Shown here one piece after another: positions 36,294-47,059 of a DNA stretch of 64,000 nucleotides; position 1 is the stretch's first letter, and each line of letters starts with the position of its first letter. The notes beneath the pieces were generated by a model. That model was not told the origin of the DNA and searched no databases. It saw only the letters and a list, made by a program, of their open reading frames with translations. A program made the position numbers and the translations under genes. Source of the DNA: Rhynchopus euleeides (Eukaryota > Euglenozoa > Diplonemea > Diplonemida > Diplonemidae); NCBI GenBank assembly GCA_963210315.1, contig OY723246.1, positions 2,108,001-2,172,000 on the forward strand. Reading direction: 5' to 3'.

Positions 36294-36982
36294 GCAGCGT
36301 GGCGCAAACCAGTGTAAAAAAAGAAGCGAAACGAACGACCTTACGTCCTGACCCCCCAATCCCCGTGCGTGGCTTGGCATGTGGTGCCTCAGCAGGCGGG
36401 CAGGCTGGGCAACCGGTTCCGCTTGCCTTATTTGTAGTTTTTATCCCGTGATGGCAGCGCGCGCCCTGTTCTTTTGCTGCTTCCGCAGCATAATAGCGGG
36501 GCGGTGTGTGTTGGCTTCGCAGAAGCAAAGACAATAAGACCCAATTAGATTCGCAGGGGCTTGCCTGCAGGGCTGCGGCCGAAGGAGAGGCACAACTAAG
36601 CCTGGAGAGCCTCTCCGGAATAGCGTTTCTCCGGGACTTGAGGGGTTGAGGTGGTTGAGGGGGAGGAACCCTCTGTGTGCATGCTGACGCAGTGCGACAC
36701 ATGAAAGGCGCCCACTGGCTTGGTCTTGTGCAGATGGTATTCAGCAGTAGTGCTTGGCTTTTGCAGAGCAATGCAATGCTGCAGGGAACCTCTGTCTGCC
36801 CTGGTTTGGGGGAGCGTGGCGATCGCGAGGGATCAAGAGTTTGGAGCCCCCCCCCCCCCCCACCCCCTCTGTTTGTTGCTTTGTCTGACGGTCTCGACCT
36901 TCTTGCTGCGATCGAACCCATTAGCACCGGCCCTCGGTATCGTTGTGTGGCTTTGCATCTTCTTAGGCGTTTATTGCACCAC
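36294..36982. other. Intergenic
   Basis: No gene seen; a C homopolymer at 36848-36862. Confidence 0.4.
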
Positions 36983-38724
36983 AAATCGCTCAATCACTTC
37001 ACAGCTACAACCGCTCTGATGAATTTCCTTTGGTTTGTTGCTTTGACGTTTCTGCGAAGCGTCTGAGCGCTGCTGCGGGGTAGTTGAGGTACTGGAGGGC
37101 GGACTGCACTGATAGCCCGTCCCTCCGCTGCTTCGTGACCCACAGCACTGCCCCTTCGTCGTGTGGCAGTGTCCGCCTCTCCGCTTTCATCCACCCTTCC
37201 CGGAACTGCGAGTATCTGTCGTACGTGCGGCGGAGGCCCCCCCAAGGGGTTGGGCCAGGGTGTGATGCAGTCCTGGCGAATGGTGGCTGCTTCCTCCCCC
37301 GGGGTCACGCTCTTCTCGATCTTGCGGGGTCGTTCTCTTGTCGCTGGGGGGGAGTGTCGTGACCCGCGGGCGTCCCCTGCTGGTGTCGGGAAGTCACTGT
37401 CGTTTGCCTTTCCCCCCCCGCCCTTTGTGCTGGCCCTTTCCCGAGTAGGGCGCGGGGCGGTCTGCGTGAACCGCTCCTGAAACGCGGCTCGCCTCTCCTG
37501 TGTGCCGTCCTGTGCGGCCGCGCCTCCCGGATCAGGCGTGTGTGCCAATGCATCGTACCGCGCTGGGTTCTCACCTTTGCCTTTGACAGGTAGAGGCGAG
37601 CGCCAGCTCGCCCCTTCAGGAGGAAGAGCGCGTTCATACCGACGATGGCCTTGTGGAGGACCTCGGTAAAACGGCTTCACCACCTACGTCCAGGGCCCGT
37701 GGCGATCGACCCCAGGTCGACACGATGTGGGTGGAGAAGTCAGCGGGCAGCTCCGCAGAGTTGCGATCTGCTTCGCCTGAGTCCCCACGGTCTTCTTCAG
37801 CCCCGTCTGCTCCTTCTCCAGCCGGCCTGTCGCCTCCATGAGGTGCTCCAGTGTGTTCGCCACGCGGAGATTGATGCCCGAGTTGGGATGGTGCTCGTCC
37901 CTGCGATGGGGCCCGTGTCACTCTGGCTGTCCGCCTCGCTGCATTCCCCGTCCTCGCCTAGCCCCCCCGCCGCTGCTGCGTCGCGTTCTCCTCATCGACC
38001 GTCTGCCACTCGGGGCACACCCAGCCCCTGAGCCATTCGTCGATGTGCTCTCTCTGCACGTCCTGACCGTGGCTCCACCACAGTCGTGGCAACTGAATGC
38101 GGTCCTGCCTGCGTGTGCGTTGTGTTGCAGGTCTCGGTGCGACGCTCTGCCGGCTCGTTGTCGGGATGGGCGGGGTCGGGAACCTTCACATCCTGCCGAT
38201 CGGCCTCCCGCGGCTCAGTGGCCTTCCCCTCTCCCCCGGTCGGCGTATCTTCCCAGCTTTCCTCTGTAGTTTCTGTCCCTCTCTGACACCCCTCTGATCT
38301 ACACACGCTAGTTTCTGTCCCTCTCTGACACGCAGCCGCTGGCCTAGAAACGCAGCTCGGCGTTTCTCTGTAGATTCTGCCCCGCTCTAACCACGCATCT
38401 CGGCGCCCTCTGTAGTTTCTGTCCCCTCTCTGACACGCAGCCGCTGACCTCGAAACGCAGCTCGGCGTTTCTCAGTAGCTTCTGCCCCCCTCTGATCTCA
38501 CCACGCAGCTCGGCGTCCCTCAGAGGCTCTGTAGTTTTTGTCACTCTTTTCCACTTTGGATCATCTCGCCCGCTTGATTGTTTGTTGCGTTGACGCTTCT
38601 ACACACAAAACCCTGAACTTGAATTGATAATCACACCCTGAGCCTGATGAAGGGTGGGGTTAGTGTATAGAGCACGTTTGGTTGCAGCTGTGGTGGGTCG
38701 CTTTCCGCTCACACGAGTGTGCTT
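36983..38724 (-). mobile_element. Decayed YR (VIPER/DIRS-like) retroelement, family 2
   Basis: Read right to left. The 5' terminal A repeat lies at 38724-38581 (hairpin GCACACTCGTGTGAGC, core GAAGCGTCAACGCA) and matches the solo unit at 32694. A B-type repeat (GAAACGTCAAAGCA then ATTCATCAGAGCGGTTGTAG) lies at ~37055-36983. Between them are remnants of Gag and the N-terminal part of a YR; no RT is left. Internal direct repeats of AGAAACTACAGAG-like sequence fill 38260-38540. The element is deleted and frameshifted. It ends ~50 bp before the next host gene, so its A repeat sits in that gene's immediate upstream region. Confidence 0.7.
37050..37930 (-). pseudogene. Gag and YR remnants of the decayed retroelement
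   Basis: Gag is recognised by LPADFSTHIVSTWG (near 37730), equivalent to LPAVFSPHVVATWG in the intact element, and by its Gly/Lys tail SGKGQHKGRGGKGKRQ followed by TGA at 37396-37394 in the context CAG-TGA-CTT. Downstream is the YR core-binding region, with DRYSQF and DEGAVLWVTKQRRDGLSVQS matching the intact element's DEGVMRWMAHLQAEGLSVQS. The catalytic half is missing and the pieces lie in different frames. Confidence 0.7.
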
Positions 38725-38771
38725 CACAAGGCTCCTCTGCTCTCCACCGCCTCCACAGCAACAGGACAGAC

Positions 38772-41531
38772 ATGGCGATGCATGCGGTGCAACAGCGTGT
38801 TGCAAACAGCCTCACGGAGGTGAAGAAGGTGCTCGATGCGACGCGCGACCCACAGCTGGCGACGGAAGTGCACCACGACTACACAGACAAGTTCTTGCTT
38901 GCGGAGTTCGTGACGGGTGCAGCGTGTGCGGGGCAGCTGTTGTGCCTCGAGTCTGTGGGGCTGACGGCGGCGGGGCTGAAGCAGCTTGCAGAGGCTGCGC
39001 GTCAGAAGACGGTGACGCTAGCATTGCACAGCGAAGAGACGTGCATCTTCGTGAAGGAGGCGAAGCGGGAGGTTGTGTCGGAAACAAAGCACGTGAGAGA
39101 GGTCAGCGGGGTCACGGGGAGCACCACCACCACCGATAAGGTGGTGACAACGGTGACGGAGTACTTCTGGGATGTGGGTGTCGTGTTCGAGATATTCGCC
39201 TACACCGGGAACGACAAGGGCGCCGGGCGTGTGGTGCTGCGCAGCGGGGAGCGGAAGACTCAGATCAAGACGACGGCGAAGGACCAGCCGTACCCGAAGC
39301 GGGTGGTGCAGAGCGACCTGGAGGGGGACGCGACGTGGCTGCTGAGGCACGTGCTTCCAGAGACGCTGCAGGTCCTGTTCCGGGTGGACCGGGCACACAC
39401 GAAGTGCCACACGCCGCGTCGCAACAAGGATGTGGACGGCGCGCTCGAGAGCCTGCGTGGGATGCGGCGGTGGGCGACAGGGGTGAGCGAGTACTTCCGC
39501 GGGCACGTGTGGGGGATTGAGCAGGCGCACGGGCTGGACACGGCGGGTGTGTCGGGGGAGGGTGTGTTCGTCCCGGTGCTGCCGCTGCTGGAGGTGCGGG
39601 ACCACGCAGCGGAGGAGGGTGCGGTGGTGCAGGTGTCGGACCTGGTGGGTGTGTCGTCCCCTGCCGTGCCTGCAAACGCGACTGTGATGCTGGCGGGCGA
39701 CCTGCAGGCACTGCTGGCGGGGCAGAAGCAGAGCCTGGAGGAGCACATGCAGCGTGCAGCCACCATGATCGGGCACGGGAAGGGGGTTATAGGGCCGGAC
39801 GAGGCACGCCTCGTGACAGTGCTGCAGCACCAGGCACACATCGTTGGGGCGCTGGAGCACGCGGTAGACTTCCTGGAGCACATGCTGCGGCTGCAGCTTG
39901 TTGCCGCCATCGGTAAGGAGGTTTCGTCGGCCGACTTCACGGAGTACATGCAGTTCCACATGCGCAAGGTGCTGCGTGAGGAGTACACGCCGCGCGCCTT
40001 CAGCCACGCTGTGCGACGCGGGGAGCACAACCCGGAAGGCGTGGTCGGGATCGAGCAGGTCGTGAAGGGCGGGGACATGTCGGAGCCTGTGACGACGGTG
40101 TCGCGTCAGCTGCACGCTGCAGAGGCTGCAGTGATGCGGTTTGCGCTGAATGCGTCGGCGCAGGTGCGCTTTGCCGGAGAGCGCCACGTGCACTCATACA
40201 TCGCCCACCACTTCTCCACCGAGGCAGTGCCGCAGCTGTCGCTGGTGGCGCGTGCCCGTCAGTTCAGTGGATTTGTGCTGCTGGTAGGTGCGATTGGCGG
40301 CCCCGAACTGTTCCTCCCGAAGCACGCGATGATTGTACAGAACAAGGACGACCTGAAGCTGCCCCTGCTGCTGGAGCAAATCCCAACCCCGAAGGAGTTC
40401 CGCGACGCCATCGAGTCGCTGTCGCCTGAGCAGCAGCGCTTCGCCAAGGCGTACCGCTCCATGCAGCTGGAGGCGACGCTGTTCGGGGTGTGCGTCATCC
40501 AGATCAAGCCGCAGCTGGAGAAGGTGCTGAACCTGCCCGCAGACAGCCTGACGAAGGAGATCCGCCTGACGCAGGACCTGCTGGAGCTCTTCATCGAGCA
40601 CCAGATCCCCAGCGACCTGCTGTCCTACCAGAGCGACACATTCGAGGACGAAAGCGGTGTGCCGCCTTCTGCTAAGGTGGAGAAGGTGCGTAGCCACGTC
40701 GCCAGCATGCACCAGATGCTGGACCAGGTGAAGGAGGAGGAGCTGGCGGAGCAGCACCAGAAGGCAGACATGGCCACGCTGCTTCGTCAGTCCGGCGACG
40801 GGATGGGGGTCGCGAGGTCTGGGAGAAGGGCTTCTGACGGCCCCTTGGTGAGGATGTCTTGCCTTCCCCCGCTGCGAGGGGGCTCAGATGCTTCCCCTGA
40901 GCGTGGCAATGTCTTCCGAGGGAAGAAGATGGCCAAGCAACGGACACAGCTGCCTGCTCTCCCGCAGCAGCAGCAGCTGCAACAGCAGCAGGGGCAGCCG
41001 CAGCTGCAGGAACAGACGCAGCAAGAACAGCCCCAAGAGCAGCAGCAGAACCCGATCGAACCGATCGAGACAGAATCATACGACATCAGCCGACTGCCGC
41101 AGGTGCTGGACCAGAAGTACGAGGCGCTCGACGAGGACAGCTGCCTGCGCCCCACCATCCTGAAGACCAAGGGTGCATGGGACAAGCGCTTCCAGCTCAC
41201 CCTACTGAGCAAGGAGGAGCACAGAGCGGTGCACGTGGATGAGCAGAAGCGTGAGAAAGACCGTGCCTTCGATCTGCTGGACGCACTGACACGCTCTGGC
41301 GCACTAGAGGTGGACCACGCGGCCTTGCATGTCGTCGTCGCTGCGACACACTGCTTCGACAAGACGCTGATGGACACGGTGGTGCAGGACAGCGTGAACC
41401 CGATTGAGAAGGTGGAACGCTCTGCACTCATCGCTGCCACAGCCATCCACAACGTGGCCGCCACACAGATGCTGCGAATTGATCATGCGCCACGCGTGAA
41501 GGACCACAGCCCCAAGCTGTTCATCGAGTGA
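38772..41531 (+). CDS. Conserved large eukaryotic protein of unknown function
   Basis: 919 residues, single exon, starting at the ATG shortly after CTCCACAG / CAACAG. Most of the length is a well-ordered alpha/beta-type sequence without low complexity. The block around residues 560-650, with IPTPKEFRDAIESLSPEQQR, FAKAYRSMQLE, FGVCVIQIKPQLEKVLNLP and EIRLTQDLLELFIEHQIPSD, is very similar to sequences I remember from uncharacterised proteins of other protists, but I cannot name a domain. Residues ~755-790 are poly-Gln-rich. No signal peptide, membrane segment or catalytic motif seen. Likely a soluble cytoplasmic protein. A retroelement terminal repeat ends ~50 bp upstream. Confidence 0.8.
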   Translation: MAMHAVQQRVANSLTEVKKVLDATRDPQLATEVHHDYTDKFLLAEFVTGAACAGQLLCLESVGLTAAGLKQLAEAARQKTVTLALHSEETCIFVKEAKREVVSETKHVREVSGVTGSTTTTDKVVTTVTEYFWDVGVVFEIFAYTGNDKGAGRVVLRSGERKTQIKTTAKDQPYPKRVVQSDLEGDATWLLRHVLPETLQVLFRVDRAHTKCHTPRRNKDVDGALESLRGMRRWATGVSEYFRGHVWGIEQAHGLDTAGVSGEGVFVPVLPLLEVRDHAAEEGAVVQVSDLVGVSSPAVPANATVMLAGDLQALLAGQKQSLEEHMQRAATMIGHGKGVIGPDEARLVTVLQHQAHIVGALEHAVDFLEHMLRLQLVAAIGKEVSSADFTEYMQFHMRKVLREEYTPRAFSHAVRRGEHNPEGVVGIEQVVKGGDMSEPVTTVSRQLHAAEAAVMRFALNASAQVRFAGERHVHSYIAHHFSTEAVPQLSLVARARQFSGFVLLVGAIGGPELFLPKHAMIVQNKDDLKLPLLLEQIPTPKEFRDAIESLSPEQQRFAKAYRSMQLEATLFGVCVIQIKPQLEKVLNLPADSLTKEIRLTQDLLELFIEHQIPSDLLSYQSDTFEDESGVPPSAKVEKVRSHVASMHQMLDQVKEEELAEQHQKADMATLLRQSGDGMGVARSGRRASDGPLVRMSCLPPLRGGSDASPERGNVFRGKKMAKQRTQLPALPQQQQLQQQQGQPQLQEQTQQEQPQEQQQNPIEPIETESYDISRLPQVLDQKYEALDEDSCLRPTILKTKGAWDKRFQLTLLSKEEHRAVHVDEQKREKDRAFDLLDALTRSGALEVDHAALHVVVAATHCFDKTLMDTVVQDSVNPIEKVERSALIAATAIHNVAATQMLRIDHAPRVKDHSPKLFIE

Positions 41532-42228
41532 GTGCCGACACACCGGCAGGCGCTGCAGGCACTGCGCCCTTCTACCCATTACAGTGCCGCTCATCTGCCG
41601 CGTGTGTTGTTCGTCCCAGTTGGCTGCCCCCCTGCACCAGCCTTGCGCCCTTGCATCCATGCAACGACAGGAGCTATGAGACTCCTTCACCGAGACCTCC
41701 TCTAACCTTGGGCCAACGCCCGTCCGCTCCGCCTCCTGCATACCCATGGACCGCCCCCCGCCCCCCTCACTCTCTCTCTCTGACTCTCCAACATGCAACG
41801 TGGGAGTGTGTTCACATGATTGAGGGCGATGCAAGCTTCATGCCCTCCGCTTCACACACTGCGCGTGTCGGGTTTCAGCCTTCCGTGTCCCTGCTCAGTC
41901 TCGCCACACGGGAGCCTGCTGTCCTGCCGCCCTGCTCCTCCCTTTGCCAGCACAGACACACGTTGCTTGGCTCCGCGTCCCCTCCGTCGCTTCCTTCTCA
42001 CCTGTTCTGCTTCCAGTAGGCTCGAAAACGAGACGGCAAATACATCCGCCTTCCTTCTGCAGATCAACACCCCAGCCCCCCCACCCGGTTGCACAAACAA
42101 ACACGCAACGGACACCAGCTCCTTCTTCAGGGCACCCACATTGCGCCATCACCACCACACCCGTTAGGCCAGCTGGTTATGCTCTGTGCACACACACACC
42201 TCTTGTAGCCCCCCCACGCGCCTCAGCA
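41532..42228. other. Intergenic, pyrimidine-rich
   Basis: No gene. C/T-rich on the + strand, with (CT)n at about 41768-41783, ending in CCTCAG at 42226 just before the next ATG: a candidate polypyrimidine tract and splice acceptor. Confidence 0.4.
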
Positions 42229-44304
42229 ATGGAGGTGTTTGCACACGACACAGCATCAGGTCGCGAGGAAGCTGTGTGCATCGACACCGATGCGACGCTC
42301 CTCGCTGTCAAGCGGCTCTGCGGAGAGGCCCTCGGCATGGGCAACGACGTCGAGCTGTGCGTGGGCGGGCAGCGTGTGGCCTGCTGCGACACCGACCACG
42401 CCAGCAACATCGCATCCTTCTCCAGCGGGTGCCGCGTGGGCGTGACGCAGGGCATACGAGACTTCGTCACACGCCTCCGCAGACGCACCATCACCCTCGA
42501 CGCACTCCCGCTGTGGGCACGGCTGCGGCGCGAATGCGTGCTTGCCGCCCTCCAAGACAAAGGGAGCATCCTCACCCACTGGGTGCACCCCACCCTGTGG
42601 GGCGACAGGGAGGTGATGCTGGCGGCGGTGAAGGCCGACATCTCATTCTACCACATTGCGGCCGCAGCGGCCCACCCGGAGGACCGCGCGTCCTTTGCGT
42701 TGGAGGCAATGCGTGCCACCCGCAGCCCGCTCATCCTTGTCTACTCCGGTGATGCGGTACGCAGCGACAAAGCCACCGTGCTCGACATGATCAGCTGCCT
42801 GCCTGAGTGCTTCCTCTGGGTTGCACCCTCCCTCCGCGCAGACCGCGATGTCGTGCTGGCCGCATGGGGCAGGTCAAGCCCAGACGTGGGGGGCACAGGG
42901 CACGCCGACCTGTCGGCCCTCGCCCACCGCGATGTGGCGCTTGCCGCCCTCCTCCACGGACTGGACTGCGACAGCTCTCCGTGGCTGCACGACAAGCCCT
43001 TTGTGCTGGAGGCGCTGCAGCAGCACCCCCGTGCCTTCCGGCAGGCCAGCGCGGCGCTGCGCGCCGACAAGGAGGTTGTGCTGCGGGCTGTCGCGGGGGA
43101 CTCCGCGAACTACAGCCTCGCAAGCCCTGCGTTGCAGGGTGATGCCGAGGTGGCGCTCTGCGCCCTGCGCTCCGTGCAGTGGGGTGGGGCTGACTATGTG
43201 GCTAGCCTGGCTGAGATTCTGCGCGCCTACCGGCGTGCGGCAGAGCGCCCCGACCCCACCCTGCTGACAGAAGCTCTGTCAGAGGCAGGAGACGCCGCAC
43301 TGATCATGGCTGCCTGGTTTGCCGACTGCAACGAGAAGGGTGTGATGCTTCAGGCCATGCGTGCCCTGCCCTCCACCTACAAGCATGCGGGGAAGGCGCT
43401 GCGCGCAGACTCCGAGGTGGCCCTCACTGCCCTTCGGCACCCCGCCCTGCGTGCCGAGCGCCAGTCCGTCGCGCGCGTGTTTGCCGCCGCCCTCTCCCAC
43501 CGGGAGGTGGCGCTGGCCGCCCTGCCGTTCGGTGTGGCGGGCTGCGAGGCGCCCAGCCCTGCCGCAGGGTTGCCCGGGGGCCCAGCGTGGCTGCACGACA
43601 AGCCCTTTGTGCTGGAGGCGCTGCAGCAGCACCCCTACGCCTTCCGCCACGCCAGCGCGGCGCTGCGCGCCGACAAGGAGGTTGTGCTGCGGGCTGTCGC
43701 GGGGGACTCTGCGAACCTGCGGTTCGCAAGCCCTGCGCTGCGGGGCGATGCCGAGGTGGCGGCTGTGGCTGCCGGGTGCGGCGGCATGCGGCATGTGCAG
43801 GGTGCGGCGCGCAGCGACACCCAGGCGGTGCTGCGGATGCTGGGGCTGCCGATAGGATACCAACGGGAGCCGCTCGAAGATGCGTCACGTGATGACCGTG
43901 CCGTGGGCCTGCATATTGCAGAGAATGTGCCGGAGCTGTTCCCCCTGCTAAGCTACAGGCTGCGGGACGACCTCACTGTGGCTCTGCCGGCGATCACACG
44001 GCAGCCCGGCCTGTTCATGCATGCGGGCGATGCTGTGCGCGGCACAAAGGAAGCAGCCCTTGCGGCCTTCCCTGCGCTGCACAACTCCCTTGAATACCAC
44101 GGCACCCCACCTGGTGCGCTGCTGGCATTTGCGAGCAGCGCTCTACAGAATGATCCAGATGTTGCCCGTGCCGCCCTGCATAGCTTGGGTAACAACCATG
44201 CCTACGTCAGCCCCGCCCTGCTGCAGACAGTGCTTGCTGAGTTTGCGGTGGCGGAGGAGGAGGAAGAGGAAGAAGGCGAAGACGAAGAGGCGGTCTCAGA
44301 TTGA
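42229..44304 (+). CDS. DUF4116-type repeat protein
   Basis: 691 residues, ATG two bases after CCTCAG. The first ~75 residues could be a ubiquitin-like fold (MEVFAHDT...VKRLCGEALGMG). The remainder consists of repeated ~50-residue helical units of the DUF4116 kind, each with the pattern AxxxLRxDxEVxLxAV (for example ASAALRADKEVVLRAVAGDS and GKALRADSEVALTAL). Such repeats occur in many copies in protist proteins, often beside ubiquitin-like segments; their function is unknown, and protein binding is assumed. Two units (42981-43156 and 43587-43762) are almost identical in DNA, indicating recent duplication or conversion. The end is an acidic run (EEEEEEEGEDEE). Confidence 0.8.
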   Translation: MEVFAHDTASGREEAVCIDTDATLLAVKRLCGEALGMGNDVELCVGGQRVACCDTDHASNIASFSSGCRVGVTQGIRDFVTRLRRRTITLDALPLWARLRRECVLAALQDKGSILTHWVHPTLWGDREVMLAAVKADISFYHIAAAAAHPEDRASFALEAMRATRSPLILVYSGDAVRSDKATVLDMISCLPECFLWVAPSLRADRDVVLAAWGRSSPDVGGTGHADLSALAHRDVALAALLHGLDCDSSPWLHDKPFVLEALQQHPRAFRQASAALRADKEVVLRAVAGDSANYSLASPALQGDAEVALCALRSVQWGGADYVASLAEILRAYRRAAERPDPTLLTEALSEAGDAALIMAAWFADCNEKGVMLQAMRALPSTYKHAGKALRADSEVALTALRHPALRAERQSVARVFAAALSHREVALAALPFGVAGCEAPSPAAGLPGGPAWLHDKPFVLEALQQHPYAFRHASAALRADKEVVLRAVAGDSANLRFASPALRGDAEVAAVAAGCGGMRHVQGAARSDTQAVLRMLGLPIGYQREPLEDASRDDRAVGLHIAENVPELFPLLSYRLRDDLTVALPAITRQPGLFMHAGDAVRGTKEAALAAFPALHNSLEYHGTPPGALLAFASSALQNDPDVARAALHSLGNNHAYVSPALLQTVLAEFAVAEEEEEEEGEDEEAVSD

Positions 44305-44505
44305 GGTCTGGAGGCGTGGATGTTCAGTGGTTGCAGGTCACACTCCCGTTGCAGGGGTACAGGCGTGTGGATGCCAAGCCAGCAGCCACGTCACCAGGGG
44401 GGAGGGGACCAGGGATGTCAGCCAGGCTGTGATACTTCGCAGTGTCGTGCAACAAAAGGCTGGGCCTGGCAACTGGCAGCAACCGACAGCCCCCCCCCCC
44501 CCCTA

Positions 44506-45653
44506 GGGGGGGTCAAATGCCACCCTTTTACGTGGACAAACACGATTTTTCAAAAAACCGGCGCAGAGGCCCCAAAGCCCCCGTAAACCCTCCAAAACCC
44601 CCCAGATCGGTCCGGAAACCCATCGAACCCCACTTTTCCACCATTCCGGGCACCTCAGGTGCCCGAATTGGGGTACCTAAATTTTGTGCCACCGTTTGGT
44701 ACCGGACAGTGCCACTGTGTGGGAGGTTGGAAAAGAAAATGCCCCAACACACCACATCTGAGGGTTGCAATGCATGTTGCTTGCCAACCACGTCATCCGG
44801 TGGGTGTCAGGCGCTATGTAGGTGGCATTAGCCAGGTCTTCGATGAGTTCTGGCTTGTATATGTACCTCCCTGCCACCATGCACCGGGAGGCTGCCTGTA
44901 GGTACGGAACAAGTCCAGATGGTCGTGTGATTCCTGTGCAGCAGTGCTCCACAACCGGGATGTGTTGACAACGACTGTTGCAACACGAGCTGTACATTCC
45001 GGGAACACACGAAGTGCGCTGTCGTGGTACCCATTGTGCCAGAATTGGTACTTGCTGCGGTCTACTTTGCCTGGCCCAAGAGCACTGGTACTGAACAGTG
45101 CAATATGCGTGGCGAGGTGAATGCAACGGAAGCGCGCAAAGTCCATACAGCTCTCGGATGGCGGGTGGTGGTGTCACTAGTGTGTGACGTTCACTCGAGG
45201 ATACAACGCATCACAATGAATCAGCAACCGTGGACCGAGTACAATACGCTCTCTGTGGCTGGTGTGGGGGACAAAGGCAGTGCCTGTGCCGCAGGCAGGG
45301 AGGTACATATACAAGCCAGAACACATCGAAGACCTGGCTGATGCCACCTACATAGCGCCTGACACCCACCGGATGACGTGGTTGGCAAGCAACATGCATT
45401 GCAACCCTCAGATGTGGTGTGTTGGGGCATTTTCTTTTCCAACCTCCCACACAGTGGCACTGTACGGTACCAAACGGTGGCACAAAATTTAGGTACCCCA
45501 ATTCGGGCACCTGAGGTGCCCGGAATGGTGGAAAAGTGGGGTTCGATGGGTTTCCGGACCGATCTGGGGGGGTTTGGAGGGTTTACGGGGGCTTTGGGGC
45601 CTCTGCGCCGGTTTTTTGAAAAATCGTGTTTGTCACCCCCATTTGACCCCCCC
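44506..45653. mobile_element. Foldback element, copy 2
   Basis: Same 1148-bp length and arms as copy 1 at 3034-4181, flanked by TA at 44504-44505 and 45654-45655 within poly-C. The unique core (~44870-45290) is inverted relative to copy 1, as expected for random orientation or arm recombination. It begins the continuous run of elements that reaches 51.6 kb. Confidence 0.85.
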
Positions 45654-45946
45654 TACCCCCCCCCCCCCCCCTAGGCATACAGTGCATCCGAATCGGTTAT
45701 CGGGCATTATCGGATTTTCGGGGAAAATCCCAAATTATCGGATCCGAATCGGACATTATCGGACATTATCGGACGATTATCGGATGATTATCGGACATTA
45801 TCGGATATTATCGGACAACCGATAATCATCCGATAATCAGTGTTCGTGTGCGTTGTGGGCACCAGAACACCCTCTTTCCCCTTTTTGTCGATATTTCTGC
45901 CTCACGAGAAACCCCCCAGACCCCGCGCTTGATATTTTTTTGAGTT

Positions 45947-46195
45947 TTAGTGGAGTCGTGCAGCCGCAGCTCATCAGAGCTGCCAGCTGATTTGCACACT
46001 GAGGGTGCACCCGAGGGAGCTCGTCCTGCACCGACCCCCGCTCCACCACCGCGTCGCCACCACAGCCCCGACCCCGCTCCACCACCGCGTCGCGCGCTTC
46101 CGTCGGGAGGCTCCCGACCACCCTCACCGCGGAGTCAGCGGTGATGGCGCCCTTGTCCTGCAGGAACTGCAGGTGTCCCTGGGGCGTTGGTTTTC
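45947..46195 (-). pseudogene. Possible captured coding fragment inside TIR element
   Basis: On the minus strand one frame reads ...LQFLQDKGAITADSAVRVVG, SLPTEARDAVVERG and ANQLAALMSCGCTTPLK, with a coding-like residue mix that differs from the AT-richer element ends. There is no start, and the frame ends beside a GGAACAGATG-type unit. A short related piece (CATCAGAGCTGTCAGCT) occurs at ~50185. The parent gene is not recognised; this could be chance in GC-rich DNA. Confidence 0.35.
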
Positions 46196-46494
46196 GATGG
46201 CCACGGTAGTGAACATCTGTTCATTGCGGATGGACAGATTCATGTAACTTGAAAGGACTTGGGCACCAGACATACGCCACAGGGGGGGGTCTGGGCGGAG
46301 CAATACATCGTACTTTGGGGAAGGTCGTTGTGGTCTTCTTCTGACACTTCCTTCCTCGAGCATTCGCCATACCCTGATCCTCGTGATCCCGTGGGCTCTT
46401 TCACCACCCACCCACCCCTTCGGTGGGTGGGGCCGAGCCCAGATTTTTTTATACCAACTTCGTCCCCCTGGGCGAAGTTGGGACGAAGTAAATC

Positions 46495-46607
46495 TGAGGG
46501 GGTCTTCGCTACGGGGTGACCGTCAGTGCGTTTTGGTGAATTCCCTGTTGAATTAGCTAAAAACTGACGGAGATTGACGGAGGGTAACGGCCAGCGAAGA
46601 CCCCCTG
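46495..46607. repeat. Small palindromic MITE-like sequence
   Basis: Inverted ends AGGGGGTCTTCGCT and AGCGAAGACCCCCT with matching inner segments (GACCGTCAGT and ACTGACGGAG), about 110 bp. Outer sequences (CGAAGTTGGG...AAATCT) are also roughly inverted. Similar end motifs appear at 16213-16325 and 17762. No target duplication could be fixed. Confidence 0.55.
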
Positions 46608-47059
46608 AAGATTTATTCTTCTAGCGAAGTTGGGCCCAACTTCACCCCGAGCGAACGGCCTGCTTTCCGGAGGGGGCCACCAGGGGGGTCTGGGGAGCTT
46701 CGCCCACCAGACCTGTGGCATGTATCTGAAGACTACCTTGTCTTGTGCTGCGCGATAATGCGGAGTCATATCGGGTGATGGAGACCGGGCGGCCTCAGTA
46801 AGCTGGACGCAGCAAGCCTACCCAATCTGGACGCCCGCAAGGAACAGATGTTCACTACTGTCCTTCGGTCGAAGGCTCGCTTGCAGTACTACTGTAACAA
46901 CCCTAACCCTGATCAGGCAGAATATTGGTCACATTTTCTGGTTGAAAAACCCACCCAAAAAAAATTATCGGATGATTATCGGATCCGATAATCGTCCGAT
47001 AATCATCCGATAATCGTCCGATAATGTATCGGATCCGATTCGGATGCACTGTATGCCTA

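Larger units (their letters stand above)
45674..47057. mobile_element. TA-flanked TIR element with ATTATCGGA subterminal repeats
   Basis: At least 23 bp at each end are perfect inverted repeats (left end GGCATACAGTGCATCCGAAT..., right end the complement). TA flanks both sides (45672-45673 and 47058-47059). Subterminal arrays of ATTATCGGA-type units lie at 45700-45835 (direct) and 46965-47040 (mostly complementary), typical of transposase binding arrays. The interior is a mosaic: a possible captured coding fragment (~45950-46195), a GGAACAGATG-type unit (~46185-46260) and a small palindromic element (~46495-46607). No transposase. Confidence 0.8.

Noticed and set aside
38581-38724. CTGATGA in the A repeat as a hammerhead ribozyme core
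   Set aside because: CTGATGA occurs but no GAAA closes a stem II at the right distance, and the other families lack it.
46893-46906. CCCTAACCCT as telomere-type repeat
   Set aside because: Only two units in an otherwise element-rich stretch.
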